From: Zelopaecilomyces penicillatus
Taxonomy: Eukaryota; Ascomycota; Sordariomycetes; Hypocreales; Pseudodiploosporaceae
Direction of reading: 5' to 3'
NCBI GenBank assembly: GCA_005765155.1
Contig: VCCP01000001.1
Coordinates: 806,001-870,000 of the forward strand
Length of the DNA stretch: 64,000 nt
Within the stretch, counting starts at the first letter, position 1; each line of letters starts with the position of its first letter. The position numbers were made by a program, and so were the translations under genes. Shown here piece after piece: positions 43,027-54,774 of the stretch. A model generated the notes under the pieces. That model was not told where the DNA came from. It did no database searches and was given only the letters and a program-made list of their open reading frames with translations.

Positions 43027-46000
43027 TGTGTGAATATTGCACGATGTCGTTGGGGTATCAAACAGCAACCGAGCAAAAGTGTTTGGGTATCAATGAACGA
43101 TCACGTCAAGGTCGCGTTCTAGACGTAATGATCTGCGCAGCAGTGGGAGAGAAGGGAGCGTGTGAGGGGAGAGTACAAGGAAAGCCCGTCTCTCAACTCA
43201 AGGGGGCGTCCGGGGATAATTTAAGGTCGGCGTGGGGTGAGGACCACGGAGGGAGGAAGAGGAAAAGCGGAGAATGGAGAGAGTTTGGGGAAGAGGAGAT
43301 GAAAAACAGAGTTGTGGCAGAACCGCAGATCCAAAGCGAGGCCAAACTCTGAACTAAATATGCATCTCTGGAAGGTCCATCCATCGAATCCATCCCCCCA
43401 CACCGGGTACCACTTGTAAAGCATCACGCTGGACTGCGGAGCAACCAGGCCGGCCCCCCCAGTAGCCAGACGGACCCAGAATTCCTTGTCCGGGTAGACA
43501 CAGACGATGGCAAGCAAGGTAGGAGAGCGAGAAATAATCGGGCCCGTATCTGTACAGTGGTGGTGACTTGGGTGGTGGGTCGGCGTGTCCGGACAGCCCT
43601 CCCCAACAAGGCAATGAATGCAATGACCGCGATACATGATACACGACGCGGCAGCGGGTAAACTAAAGTCTTAGTGCCGCGTTTTGTCTCTGAAATTTGG
43701 TCTGGGTGGTCTAGGAGGTCAGTGAGGTGAGCCGGTAGGTGGCCAGTGCAGTCAGAATCCAAATTTGGTTTCAAATGTGCTGATGGATACGTGAAGATAC
43801 AGACAAGAGCACCACCCTGAAGAGGTCCGAGGAGCACGGGAATGCATGGGCCATGGGCTCCGTAGATAAGGGTACGACGCATGCTTTGTTTTGCCTTTTC
43901 AGATGCTGGCATTTGTGACAGCTGGGCCGAGATCTAGAAGCTCAATAACGAATAGCCACTTTCACATGGAGCTTAAGAGAAATGCTCATATTACTGCCCA
44001 GGGCCCAGCGGGTCATGTTTTAAAGCAGGTGGGTTGACCGTGTAGTCTAGACAGACTGACGAAGGGACAGAAATGAGGGCAACGAAAATGCGGCATCACG
44101 AGATGATCTCTGCCGTCCAAGCGATGTTTTGGTATATTTGGTCTGCCGTGTCCTTCCAACACCAACATCACGACAGGGCGTCCAGGCTGACTGTGTGCGT
44201 GGAGAGATCGCCTTGATGCTCAGTCGTGCGTGAATGCCGGTGGTCAACGGCAAATGGATGGGGTCGCAAACATCCAGCAATGCGTGACTGCTCACTTTGG
44301 CCCGACGGCCTGCACCCCAGACTCAATACGCCCAGCCGATGAGCTTCTAGAAGCCCATGATATTCAAGGGAAGCAAACCCCGAAGCTAAGCAGGACACAC
44401 TGCAAGCGAGGGGGGTTTGCAGGAGAGAAAGCCGAAGTTGCACCTTGTTACGTACAATGCAAAAGTAAATACCGCCTCTGCCGTCTGGATGCCGGCTGTT
44501 TTCCAAGGTATAATTTGGCGCCAAAAAGACCGGGGTGGGCCCGAGCTCCACTGTTGGTCATACTGGATGGTGTGGTCCCTGCCGCTACGTACAGTTTGAA
44601 CATCATCTGCACTCCCATAGGTGGACGATTCAATTGCAAGAGATAAGTGTGTACAGCGTACATTTCCAAAAGGGCCAGCAGGACTGTCTGGATCGAGTTT
44701 CGTGAGGGTAATTCAGTGGGGCCATTGACAGCCAACAATGACACAAAGGAAAGAAAGAACCGAGAGACATGGTCGCAACTTCTACAACCTATTATTACAG
44801 CCCGTTGTGCTGCTCCCATCGCAATTGCACTTTTCCGTGTAAAGTGCCTTCCTGTTTGTTTCACCGAATGGACCTACCCAGCCAGCAAATAGCAGGTGCA
44901 GTGCACACAAGTTAGCCGCAGCAACCGCGATCGGTGAGCCCCGTTGCTAATTCGAGATGCTGGCTCTGCAACTCATCAAAACCATGCCGCAACTCATCTG
45001 ACAATACTAGCTAGCTACAACTACGCTTTGTGGCAGAGACCAACGCACTCAGCATCGCCGTACCCCTGCCAAGCCTGCGCTCAGGTGCCGAGTATTATTA
45101 CAGAACACCGACCAGGAATTATGCTTGGCAAACGCTGCATTAGCAGGGTAAGTAGTTGTGTCAACCTGCTATGCAGGGCATAAAATCGCCAAGACACACC
45201 AGTTATGTAGGTACCTGTGCACACCCTGCTTTCTCACAGTAACAGCTGCTCGAGGCAAGTGCTTTGATAACGTGCACACCAGGTACTTTCTGCATCACCA
45301 TCAACCATGGTCTGCCAGACGTGGCATTAGATTCAATACCATCTGAAAGTAAACATAACGCCGAATTCTTTTTATGCCATGGTGATGCTACATTGATCAC
45401 GTACCTCGCGAATCAACTTCAAATTTCACTCGCATATAGCCGTTACTGACGGTATTCTTTCAGCTAGGCCAGTCCGTTCAGCGAGGCGTGCAACAACATT
45501 CCGGTATTCCCGCACAACCAGCCCAGCAGAGACAGTCATCATCCCACCGGAGAATTGTCCATCTACACACAGCATCTACCGCTTATTACCTTGCCTTGAG
45601 TACTCCGTACCTACTAGGTAATTATGTATGTAATATGTACTTTGTACAGGTGGGTATTACGCTGCAGTCGTCGTCGCGGTACCCAGTCAGGCCAGTTTCG
45701 ATGTGTCAACCGACCGGGTGTACCGAATAATCCCGCGTTTGATGCGAGATAAAAACAACACAAAATCCTGGGGTAGGATTGGCCCCTATGGTGTGAGCTG
45801 TGCGCGGTTTCAGTTGAATCTCGTGGGCTCCGTCCTGGTAATCAATTGTGCAGATAGACTATCTCTTTACAAGCAAAAGTGCCTAGATTCCTTCAACACC
45901 ACGAAAAACATGAAAACACCAGACAATGTCAGTTGCGTCCGAAGTCCCGAAAACACGCACCTGCCCAAGTGTAAACCAGCCAGCGACGTCAGAGACCCTC

Positions 46001-49000
46001 AGGGCGTTGGCAAATCGTCATTTCCCTGTGACCGACTCCCGAGGCTGCACACCATCAACGGCAATCAATGCCGAGGGAAGGGTTTGGGGGGGTTGGCCAA
46101 GCCTGAGGCTCCCCGACTGATGGCGATGAGGCCTTGGCAAGCCACAATACTTCCATTTCCAGCACCCGCAGATGTTGTCCCCAGTCAACCAGTCAGTCCA
46201 TCTCATCATGACCAGGCAAACTCGAGCCAAGACGGGGCCCGAGCCGACCGACGCCGTTGCCGCTGCGTCAAGCCACATACGGGCACGCTGTTTGACATAG
46301 CAGAAGATCCCTCTCTGTCGCACTCTTCATCTCTCCCTTGACTCGATCACTCACCACCATCGCACTGTTTGAATCGAGCCATGCATACGCAGCGTGCAAA
46401 GACATGCCCAGACATAGCACAAGCCAGTCGTGGCTTGCTTGTCATGCTCCCCGGCATTCGATCGGCGCACGACACTCGCAGGAAAGAGTATTTGTCTCAT
46501 ACTACACCCACAGAACGCCCGCCCTTCTCCTTATCCCGCCTCCTATTCGCATGGTAGTACTTTATTCCCTCAGTGCTAGGCCTGCATTAGTGTTAGTGGT
46601 TCCGCCAATCGTCCACGGCATCCATGAGGAACAATTTGCTAGAACTTCTCGAAGGGTGCCTAAAATGGGGCTCTATCCTTGCTCAAATCCTGTTGTGCCC
46701 GTTTCCACGGTTTTCGCGCCACATTATCTCCGAGCCTGAACACCCTTAGCAGCAGTGGTGTGTCTACACCTACGTATGTGCAGGTGTGCTCTGGCCAACC
46801 ATCATGTACCCAGACCCTCCATGACCCAAATAAACAGAACAGCGCATCTGGCAGTGGGCGATCGACATGGTTCCCTTTGCCTTCCACTCATACTGGTTCA
46901 TAGGCTTAGATATTTGACCTGTAGTGAGCGCTAGCTTGGGCATGCGAGGGCATGACTGTCATCAAACTCTACCTGCATGACGAACCGACCACACAGCACA
47001 TCAGCCCTGCCTTGATGACAGCCAATTACTAGGTTGAGAGCCAATTCAAAATGGTGTGACCGTCGGCCGTTTGTACCATCATACAGAGCAAGGGTTGAAG
47101 GTGTAGCACATTTGTACACGGATGATTCTGGCTTGCCACCAGTAAAAGAAACCAGGCAAACCGTCGATGCACCAGACAGGTACGTATGCTGCGCATTCGT
47201 GAGTAAACTGACCTTCGCCTCAAATCGCTCGTCGCTCAGGTGCATGCATGCATGCATTGTCACGTAACATCTCAAACGATGTACTGTGGCGTTTGAATAG
47301 GTTATCCAGGTCGTATCAGCCGGCGGTCCGAAGCCTTTGGTGGTCGTATAAAGGCCCCTGCCGGCTTGGCGCTCTCAAGTCCCGGAGGCAAGTATGATGT
47401 ACGCCGTCAATATCTGGTCTGGTGAGAGCGCATGTGCCTTGATTTGATATATTCAGAAGAGTAAGCACACGTTCTGGCGCTAGTTCTGTCTGCTCTTCTT
47501 TCTTTTTCCAGCATTTGTGTTTTCTTCAACAAGACCTCAATACCTATCAAGCAAGTTATTGACCCTGATAATCCACATGTGACGAGACATTGTCAGCGTC
47601 CTATTTGACCATCGATCCCGCCTAACATTAACGGATGGGGGTGGGGCAAATGGCACATTGAGAGTCCCCATGAAGTGTCCCTCTTGACGGTTGAACGGGT
47701 CTCCCCCAATCTGGGGATACAGGACCGGCCCACGTATCATCCCGCCATGCTAAATTTGGTCGTGCACACAAGACAAAGGAGTTGCATGTTGTATGTCTCG
47801 GTGGAAACTGCACAGGAACATTCCTAAATTGATCTGTCCCGACCGGGTGGATACGCCGTCGCACAAGCATTTCTTTCCTCGTGGATACTCCAACGGAAAA
47901 CTTCTGCGTCTCTAACAGGTACAAATACCCTGATGACTGTTATCAGTTGGATGGAGACTTCACTTGCTCGACGAAAAGAGGGGGACTGCTGCATATGACG
48001 TTTCACATCACACTCAGCTGTGTGGAAAGCTGTGGAGATGTGGCTTCCCCTAGCCAAGATATAGCTTGATAGTCGCAATGGGAATAGTGAAAAAACAACG
48101 AGTTATTTGACCAAACTGTCACCTTGCGCGCAAGTAGATCCGGGGACCCTGTTGTTGTAACAGTAATGGTATTGATAGTCAAAGGAGGAGCTAAAACGTC
48201 GGCCACACCCAGCAGAAACAAGGGTGCACAACCCATGTCTACCACCAGCAGAATACCCCAATTAACTTCAGTTAGGTAATTGCCAACTTTAGCGTTCCAT
48301 GTAACCCACTGCATGATGGATACGTGCTATTTGACCGGCTTGGAGCGGAACGCGAGGTTAGCTCGTGAATTTAGACCAGCCTATAACCCTGGCGCTCTCT
48401 GTTCCATGGGGCTGGCTGGCTGGGGCATGCTGACCATGCCGCGAAGGCGACTCCGTATTACGGATGGGCAGATCCCTCGGGCTTCCGGCGCATTCAATCC
48501 ATCGCCCGTCATATCTAATCCGCTCGTCTCCTCTACATAGTAAAAGATTAGGAGTTGTTACCAACAACAAATGTGGGGAGGGAAAGGGATCTGCAATACC
48601 GACATCATTCCTCCCGGACTTCACGTCCACATTAAGCTATTTATGATAGGTAACAAGGCAGGCATCGTGGAATACAAGAGTTGGTGTTGTTGAATGTCAT
48701 CTCTGGGCACAAACCGGCTTGCCGGTTGGCCATGTGACCCCGGGCTTGATCTTGTACATACCATACGGTGTGATGGATGTATGGATGTATGGATGTCTGT
48801 CCGAGTGAAGTGCCACGAGAGGCTATACTAGCTGTGGAATATGCAGCTTGCAAACAACATTCACACATTTAGAACACCATTAGGACATCATGGGATCAGC
48901 TTAATCTTTTGGAGGGGAATTTTGAAGAAGAAAAGGAGCTGACTCTAAATGCCAACTTCACCCCCTCGTAATTCCTCCTCATACTGTCACACAATTGACT

Positions 49001-51603
49001 GTTCTGCGAATTCTTGTCGGTCACGATGGCCCTCTCTACAAATAAAAATCAAAACCCCTTTCAATATACTCTAGGTTGACTCTCAACGGTTACATTCATG
49101 GATACGCTGTTGTTAGCCATGTGGGTGATGATGAGAATGGTCATTGTGAAGATGGTACCATTCGTACCAAGCTCAACTAAAAGTTGGGGAAAGAGAAGAG
49201 CAATTTCCACATGCAGCACTCCAGATCAAAACGTTCTACAAGTATTGAAACTTGCTAGATTATGGTATTTCCTTGGTGCCTCACATGTTAGTCAACATAC
49301 TTCCCGAGTTCTATTCTATTCCATGGTGTAGTGTACTCCACATCGTATCAAATAGGTAGGTGTGAAAACCGTTTCTCTGCGGCTGCAAATGCTTTAAGCT
49401 TATAAGCGCTATGTCCTCCATGGTTACATTCAGGGCTGATTCGCATATTTATTACTTAAATGGATAGCTAGCATGAAGTGATAGCTCGACTGTGGATATC
49501 TGCATGTTTTAGCATATGCTGTCAATCGAATGAGGAAGTCATTCACCTCGGAATCGGTAGACATCTCTCGGTGCTTCGCCAAACATACAAACCTAGGACA
49601 TTTTGAGATTTATTACCCTCTCGGGTGTCAACTTGCTATCTGCAGGCCATGGTGATCAGAATCGTGAAGCAGAGGGATGAGTTGATAGGTGATAGCGACT
49701 TCTGACAGTGAAACATGGTCAAATATCTACTGAACTTACAACTATATATCTTGTCCGCGACCTTCTTTATCCCATTACCACAATCTGGAAAGAAATCCCG
49801 GATTCGTGTCTATCATTGGGCTCAACTTTTCGCTAATTTAAGGCATCAGAGTTCGCAGTTCTACTACAGAAAGTAAGTTTTTCTCCCTCCTTCCCTGGGG
49901 CTTTTCCACTGTTGAATCTTCATCCCATATTCTAGTAAAACGCTTTTTAATTTTTTTTCTTGCTTGGCCGCTCTCGGCGGTTTATAAGAATTCCTCCAGT
50001 GGTTCAAGCATCCTCAGAACGGTCCTCGAGGCAAGCTGAAACCGCTGTCTAAAGTGCCCGTGATCTTTTACAGATCCAGCAACTAGTCGATAATATCTAT
50101 ATTCTACCTGATCCCTCTCAGGCATTTGAATGAGAGGCTTCAACCACGATGCTGGCAGTGTCTTGGCCGAAACCTGATTAAGAAGCAACAAAGCATTCGG
50201 ATGGGAAGTCTTCGAGCCCACTGGGTGGTTGGGTTATATGCATTTCAGTTTAATGGGGCCCGACACCACAAAACTCCAATTATACCGTATCATTGAGATC
50301 ACAATAACATGACGATTGCTGAGATGAAGTTCTAAGTGAGAAAATGTGAAACCATTCTCTTCTCATGACAAGGGTGCGAACTCTCTCCCCTTCAAGCAGA
50401 CCTACCCTGTAGTCTGGTAGGGGGCCGTGTGAACTGTTGCGAAATAGATCTAAAAACTCAGCACAATCTTCTTGCATAGAATGTAGACAATATCAAAAAG
50501 GGGATGGAGCAGCGACACTCTTTGTAGATTGAACCTCACTTTTGGGTAGTTCAACCAAAGCTCTTGGTATTTTATACCAAGAGTGTTCGGGAAAATTTTC
50601 CACAACATGCAGATGACATTTTTACGGGAAACTATGTAATCAATCTCCCAAAAGAAACTTACGTTTAATCGTCGCCGATAAAATCAAGCTAGCTCATGAT
50701 CCCTCTCGTGCTTTTGCCGGAGATAGAAACGATTAAGGACAGTAGTTCATTTCAGCAACCACCGAGATTGAGACGGGTTGTACAGCCACGAAGAACGACT
50801 AGCAGTTTAACATGACAATTACGTGACATAACAATGCTAATATAACTTTATTCAATGATGCGGACCAATTCTGAGAGTGTTCTGACGAGAAATCGTACAA
50901 AGGCTGTATGTGAAGATCGTATGATCTGTGATCAAAAAAGTGAGTAAATGAGTGATTAGACACTTCGGTGTAGATATTTCGATGACAAGGATCTTAAGAA
51001 AATCTGATATGATAGAAGCCATAGAGTCCGCCTTTGAAGATTGGAAGATTTCACTCTGCCCTATCCTGAAAAGGACACGGAAATGATCCAACCATAAATG
51101 TCATTCTTGGACATATGTGTCGCAAATGCATGGTAGACAACAAAGCTGTTCTGCCAGAGAGAAAACACATCGAACCTAAAATATGACAGTCATAATCCTG
51201 ACCTCTCAACGACAGTGAGACCTTTAAGTAACTCTATGTATGATAGACTGATGGTGGATGTGAGCGTAAATGAATCTCAAACATGGCAAACACACCTTTG
51301 CACACACAGAAAGATGGATGGAGGAGCCTTGCTTATCTTATCGCAAATATATTCTTATCTTATCAGTCATCACTTTTTTTTCTTGTGGGACAAGAATTGC
51401 CCCTCCATGACCGAAGAGAATGCTGTGATGCGAAAACTTCCACAAGTTTATGTGTCAAATTTACGGTTTCTTGCCTTATAGAGACCATTTCAGGCTTGCT
51501 CACCTCCTAGTGAAGTTGCTAATCAAATTATTCGGAAATTCTCAACCACCAGAAACTTTCCGCTCAGCCGCTCGCCGCTTCAGGTGGCACAAAGTCGCCC
51601 ATC
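43027..51603. other. Gene-poor stretch, 8.6 kb
   Basis: No frame on either strand has a recognisable domain, signal peptide with follow-up, or splice-supported continuation. The left part is GC-richer with many fortuitous frames (for example 43424-43912 minus, 45703-46341 plus). From about 49 kb the sequence is more AT-rich and contains a hairpin at 50561-50583. Two adjacent short frames on minus (50477-50280 and 50221-49982) look protein-like but could not be joined in phase with good signals. No tRNA, rRNA or clear transposon found. Confidence 0.55.
50561..50583. repeat. Perfect 9-bp inverted repeat with 5-base loop
   Basis: CTCTTGGTA - TTTTA - TACCAAGAG, a strong potential hairpin in the gene-poor stretch, not followed by a T-run. 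Confidence 0.85.
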
Positions 51604-53097
51604 ATGGCCGAAGTTGCCCCACCATCAATTTCGCAATCTAACGTGCAGACGGAATCCTCTGCGACACCTCCAAGCATCCTATCCTTTAAGCCGATCCACA
51701 GCCTTGTCCTTGATACCGGACCTCTTATCAAGAACGACCCCCCCGCTAGCGTTCTCATTGCAAAGGCCGAGCAGCTCTACACACTGCCATGCATCATCCA
51801 AGAGATCAGGGATGCGGCAACCCGATCCCGAGTCGAGACGACACTGTTGCCGTTCATTACCCTGCGCTCGCCGCGACCGGAGAGCGTAAGGTTCATATCG
51901 GGGTTCGCAAAGAAAACGGGCGATCTGTCAGTGCTCAGTCGGCCTGATTTGGAGGTTCTGGCTTTGGGATATGAGCTTGAATGCGAGAGGAATGGTGGTG
52001 ACTGGAGGTTACGCAACACACCGGATCAGCAGAGAGTGAATGGACGGCCGCCAGCACGAGATGCTATTGCACAGGAGGGCGAATCCGAGACAGGATCAAA
52101 AGACGAACAGGCGGCTGAAGAGGCAGAAGTTGTTGTGGAATCTGTCGAGGTTACGGAAGGACAAGAAGTTGCGAAAGAGATTATGGAGGACAACCAGGCA
52201 GAGAAGACGACCGAGGAGTCCCTAGACAGCAATCTGCAAAACATGAGTCTGGAGACACCAGTGAATAACGAGACTCACGAGACTGACGGAGAGCCTAAGC
52301 AACCGGACGTGGATGAACAGTCACAAGAGATCATTGAGGAGCAGGTTGAGCCCCAGACATCTGGAGAAAAGGACGGAGAAGCTGAATCTCAATTACAAAT
52401 ATCGACTGAGGAGATAGCTGAGGAAGAGGTCAATGAGGAGGATGACGACGACGATGATGACGAAGGCTGGATCACCCCCTCCAACCTGAAGAAGCACCAA
52501 GCCAAAGATTCCGGCTCTGTCGTCCCCGGCCAGGCAGCGCAAAAGACCCTCCAAGCAGCCATCCTCACCTCTGACTACGCCATGCAAAATGTCGCTCTCC
52601 GCATGAATCTCAACCTCGTCACCCCCTCCCTCGCTCGCATCACCCAGCTCAAAAACTGGGTTCTCCGCTGCCACGGCTGCTTTACCATCACCAAGGACAT
52701 GGACAAGCAATTTTGCCCCAAATGCGGCCAACCCACACTCACCCGCACCAGTTGCTCCACCGACCAGCGCGGCAACTTCATCGTCCACCTGAAAAGGAAC
52801 TTCCAGTGGAACAACCGCGGCAACGTCTTCAGCGTGCCCAAGCCCACGCACGGTAGCTCCAACGGCCGGCTTCCCAAAGGTGCTGGAGGGAAAAACGCCT
52901 GGGGCACGGGCTTGATCATGTCAGAAGATCAAAAGGAGTTTACGCGTGCGGAGGATGAGCAGCGGAGGGCGAGGAAGAAGGATCTTTTGGATGAGGATTA
53001 CTTGCCGGGGATTTTGACAGGATCAAGGCCAAATGGAGCAGGGGGGAAGATTAAGATTGGTGCTAGCCGGAATATCAACTCCAGACGGAAGCGATAG
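51604..53097 (+). CDS. NOB1: 20S-pre-rRNA endonuclease NOB1
   Basis: PIN-domain nuclease that cuts 20S pre-rRNA at site D to make mature 18S rRNA in late cytoplasmic 40S maturation. Single exon, 497 residues. The PIN domain starts HSLVLDTGPLIKN (catalytic Asp at about residue 37) and continues YTLPCIIQEIRDAATRSR, LSVLSRPDLEVLALGYELEC. A long acidic, low-complexity insert (residues 150-285) follows, ending in a Asp run and the conserved GWITPSN. DYAMQNVALRMNLNLVTP is the usual second conserved block. The C-terminal zinc ribbon has CHGCFTITKDM and FCPKCG (about residues 355-375), then RRNFQW-like LKRNFQWNNRGNVFSVPKP. The tail GRNINSRRKR-like is basic. Tail to tail with NOP10. Confidence 0.95.
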   Translation: MAEVAPPSISQSNVQTESSATPPSILSFKPIHSLVLDTGPLIKNDPPASVLIAKAEQLYTLPCIIQEIRDAATRSRVETTLLPFITLRSPRPESVRFISGFAKKTGDLSVLSRPDLEVLALGYELECERNGGDWRLRNTPDQQRVNGRPPARDAIAQEGESETGSKDEQAAEEAEVVVESVEVTEGQEVAKEIMEDNQAEKTTEESLDSNLQNMSLETPVNNETHETDGEPKQPDVDEQSQEIIEEQVEPQTSGEKDGEAESQLQISTEEIAEEEVNEEDDDDDDDEGWITPSNLKKHQAKDSGSVVPGQAAQKTLQAAILTSDYAMQNVALRMNLNLVTPSLARITQLKNWVLRCHGCFTITKDMDKQFCPKCGQPTLTRTSCSTDQRGNFIVHLKRNFQWNNRGNVFSVPKPTHGSSNGRLPKGAGGKNAWGTGLIMSEDQKEFTRAEDEQRRARKKDLLDEDYLPGILTGSRPNGAGGKIKIGASRNINSRRKR

Positions 53098-53586
53098 AGG
53101 CTTGAAAGAAGACAAAAAAAGTAAAATGAAAGTAAAATAAACACACAAGAGAAATTGACCAAAAGAAGGGGATACATAGGGATTGGGATACAATGAATAG
53201 ACATGGCTTATCACGAAGAGAATCATGATGCGACTTCTCTAGAAATCCAAAGTGCAAACGAGTCTTGGTTTTCATTAAATCTTACATATCAAAATGAACT
53301 TTGAGGCTCAGTTCATCATACTCAGACACGCGCAAATGATTTTTGTTGTGAATTGTTGTGTGAATTGTTCTCTGTAACTTTGTTTGTCCAAACGCCAAAG
53401 TTGACCTTGATTAACGCCGACCGTAGCCCTCCATATGGTTCTACTCTTTCTTTTTCAAGATGTCAAGTCATGTACTTTCCATCTTCAGATCCTCCACCAA
53501 AACTTCTCTCTCCTCCCCGCTATGCGAGTTGAGCCGAGTCCTCCAGCTCCTTAGTGTTTGCCAATTCGTGATTTGTGATTCGTAAT
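53098..53586. other. Intergenic between NOB1 and NOP10 (convergent)
   Basis: Shared 3' region of two convergent ribosome-biogenesis genes; no other feature. Confidence 0.7.
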
Positions 53587-54008
53587 TTACTCCTCTGTGA
53601 AACAAAACTGTTAGCAATCTGTCTGTCTCTCTCACTCTCCCGTCTAATTTCTGTTCCCCTCGTATGCTCATGTTCACCATCTTCCAGATTACTCTCCCAA
53701 TTATCTCCAATTGTTCATCCTGTCGCAAAAATGTGCCGACAGAAAACATCCCCAAGCTCAGATCCCCCCTAGCTTGCTACAACAAAACAAACCCCTTGAA
53801 AAAAAAGAGACCTGAGAAAGATTGTCAACTCACTCTGCTGGGTCAGAAGTAGGGTAAACCGCCGCTTCAGCGTAACACGCTGGCGAGACCACTTGTCATC
53901 TGGCGAGAATCGCGCAGGGTGCGCCGACTTGGTGACCTGTCCGTGGGCGACCTTCTTGAGCGTGTACAGGCGGTTGCCATTGGCGTCGAAAGTGCACATG
54001 AGATGCAT
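53587..54008 (-). CDS. NOP10: H/ACA ribonucleoprotein subunit NOP10
   Basis: Core subunit of H/ACA snoRNPs, which with Cbf5, Nhp2 and Gar1 pseudouridylate rRNA and snRNA. Exon 1 (54008-53834) encodes MHLMCTFDANGNRLYTLKKV, then TKSAHPARFSPDDKWSRQRV and TLKRRFTLLLTQQ, matching Nop10 along nearly its full length. A 239-base intron follows (donor GTGAGT, branch GCTAAC, acceptor CACAG), and exon 2 (53594-53587) adds only Lys-Glu and the stop, giving 60 residues. If the intron were retained the frame would run into intron sequence. The tiny terminal exon explains why the gene is easy to miss or mis-end. Family call certain; last two residues inferred from splicing. Confidence 0.92.
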
Positions 54009-54774
54009 TTTGGCGGTATGTGGTAATCGGTGAGAATTGATTAGTTGATTATGCCTTGAGGTTTGTGAGGTTCTTAGGGGCGTCGGGGTCGTGAGAGCGA
54101 TTACAGGCGATTAGCTTGGTAGGGATTTCTTGAAGCAAAAATTTCCAATCGCTGGGGAATTTCGGTGTCACGTGTGGAGTAGCTAATCTTATCGATAAGA
54201 TATTCCCAAGTGGTTGGAGTAAAGTATGTTGGGTGGGGTCCGTGCTAGACGCATGAGGCTTGTCGATGAAGGAAAAGTTTGTGTGTTTGAAGTCAGGAAA
54301 TGGGCTCAGGATAGATACTATTTCGTCTCATTTAATTTTTTTTTTAAAAAAGGAGCAAGCACTTCCCATGTGCCATGAGAGAAATTCGAACCTGAAATCA
54401 TAATCTGTAGAATTGTCACTTGGAAATTCAAAATGGGAATGCAGAGTCCAATACTTTGCAGGCACGTAGAGTTTATCGTGGGCAAGAACGTAGCAGACCA
54501 AGGCACTTTTAAAGTAAAAGGTACAAGAAACATTTGTAAGAATTCCGGCTGAAGAGCTCGGAGAGTGTTTCGCAGTCAATTCCAAGACAATGCGTACATG
54601 TAAAGAATGTCCGGAACGAGAGTGCCGAGCCAATAAGTGGCATACTACCCTGTCATCACTCCAATCTTCCCCATTACAAAAGCCGAATTTGCAAGGTCAA
54701 AAAGAATAAAAAAATTCGGTTCAAACAGGCAGATTATTCTTGGTAAAGACAGTCCCTGGCCCTCCATGCATTGC
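54009..54774. other. Intergenic, NOP10 promoter and SPE2 3' flank
   Basis: Contains an A/T palindromic run near 54,331-54,352. No gene seen. Confidence 0.65.

Noticed and set aside
44340..44420. Sequence resembling part of a 5S rRNA (CCGAAGCTAAGCAGGAC)
   Set aside because: Only a short internal match; flanking stems and the rest of the fungal 5S pattern are absent.
45703..46341. 212-residue plus-strand open frame in the gene-poor stretch
   Set aside because: No ATG at its beginning, no motif, and amino-acid composition unlike a folded protein.
49982..50477. Two neighbouring minus-strand frames that look protein-like (FLDLFRNSSHGPLPDYRVGL and LPASWLKPLIQMPERDQVEY)
   Set aside because: They cannot be joined in phase with good splice signals and neither has a recognisable domain; kept only as a weak possibility.
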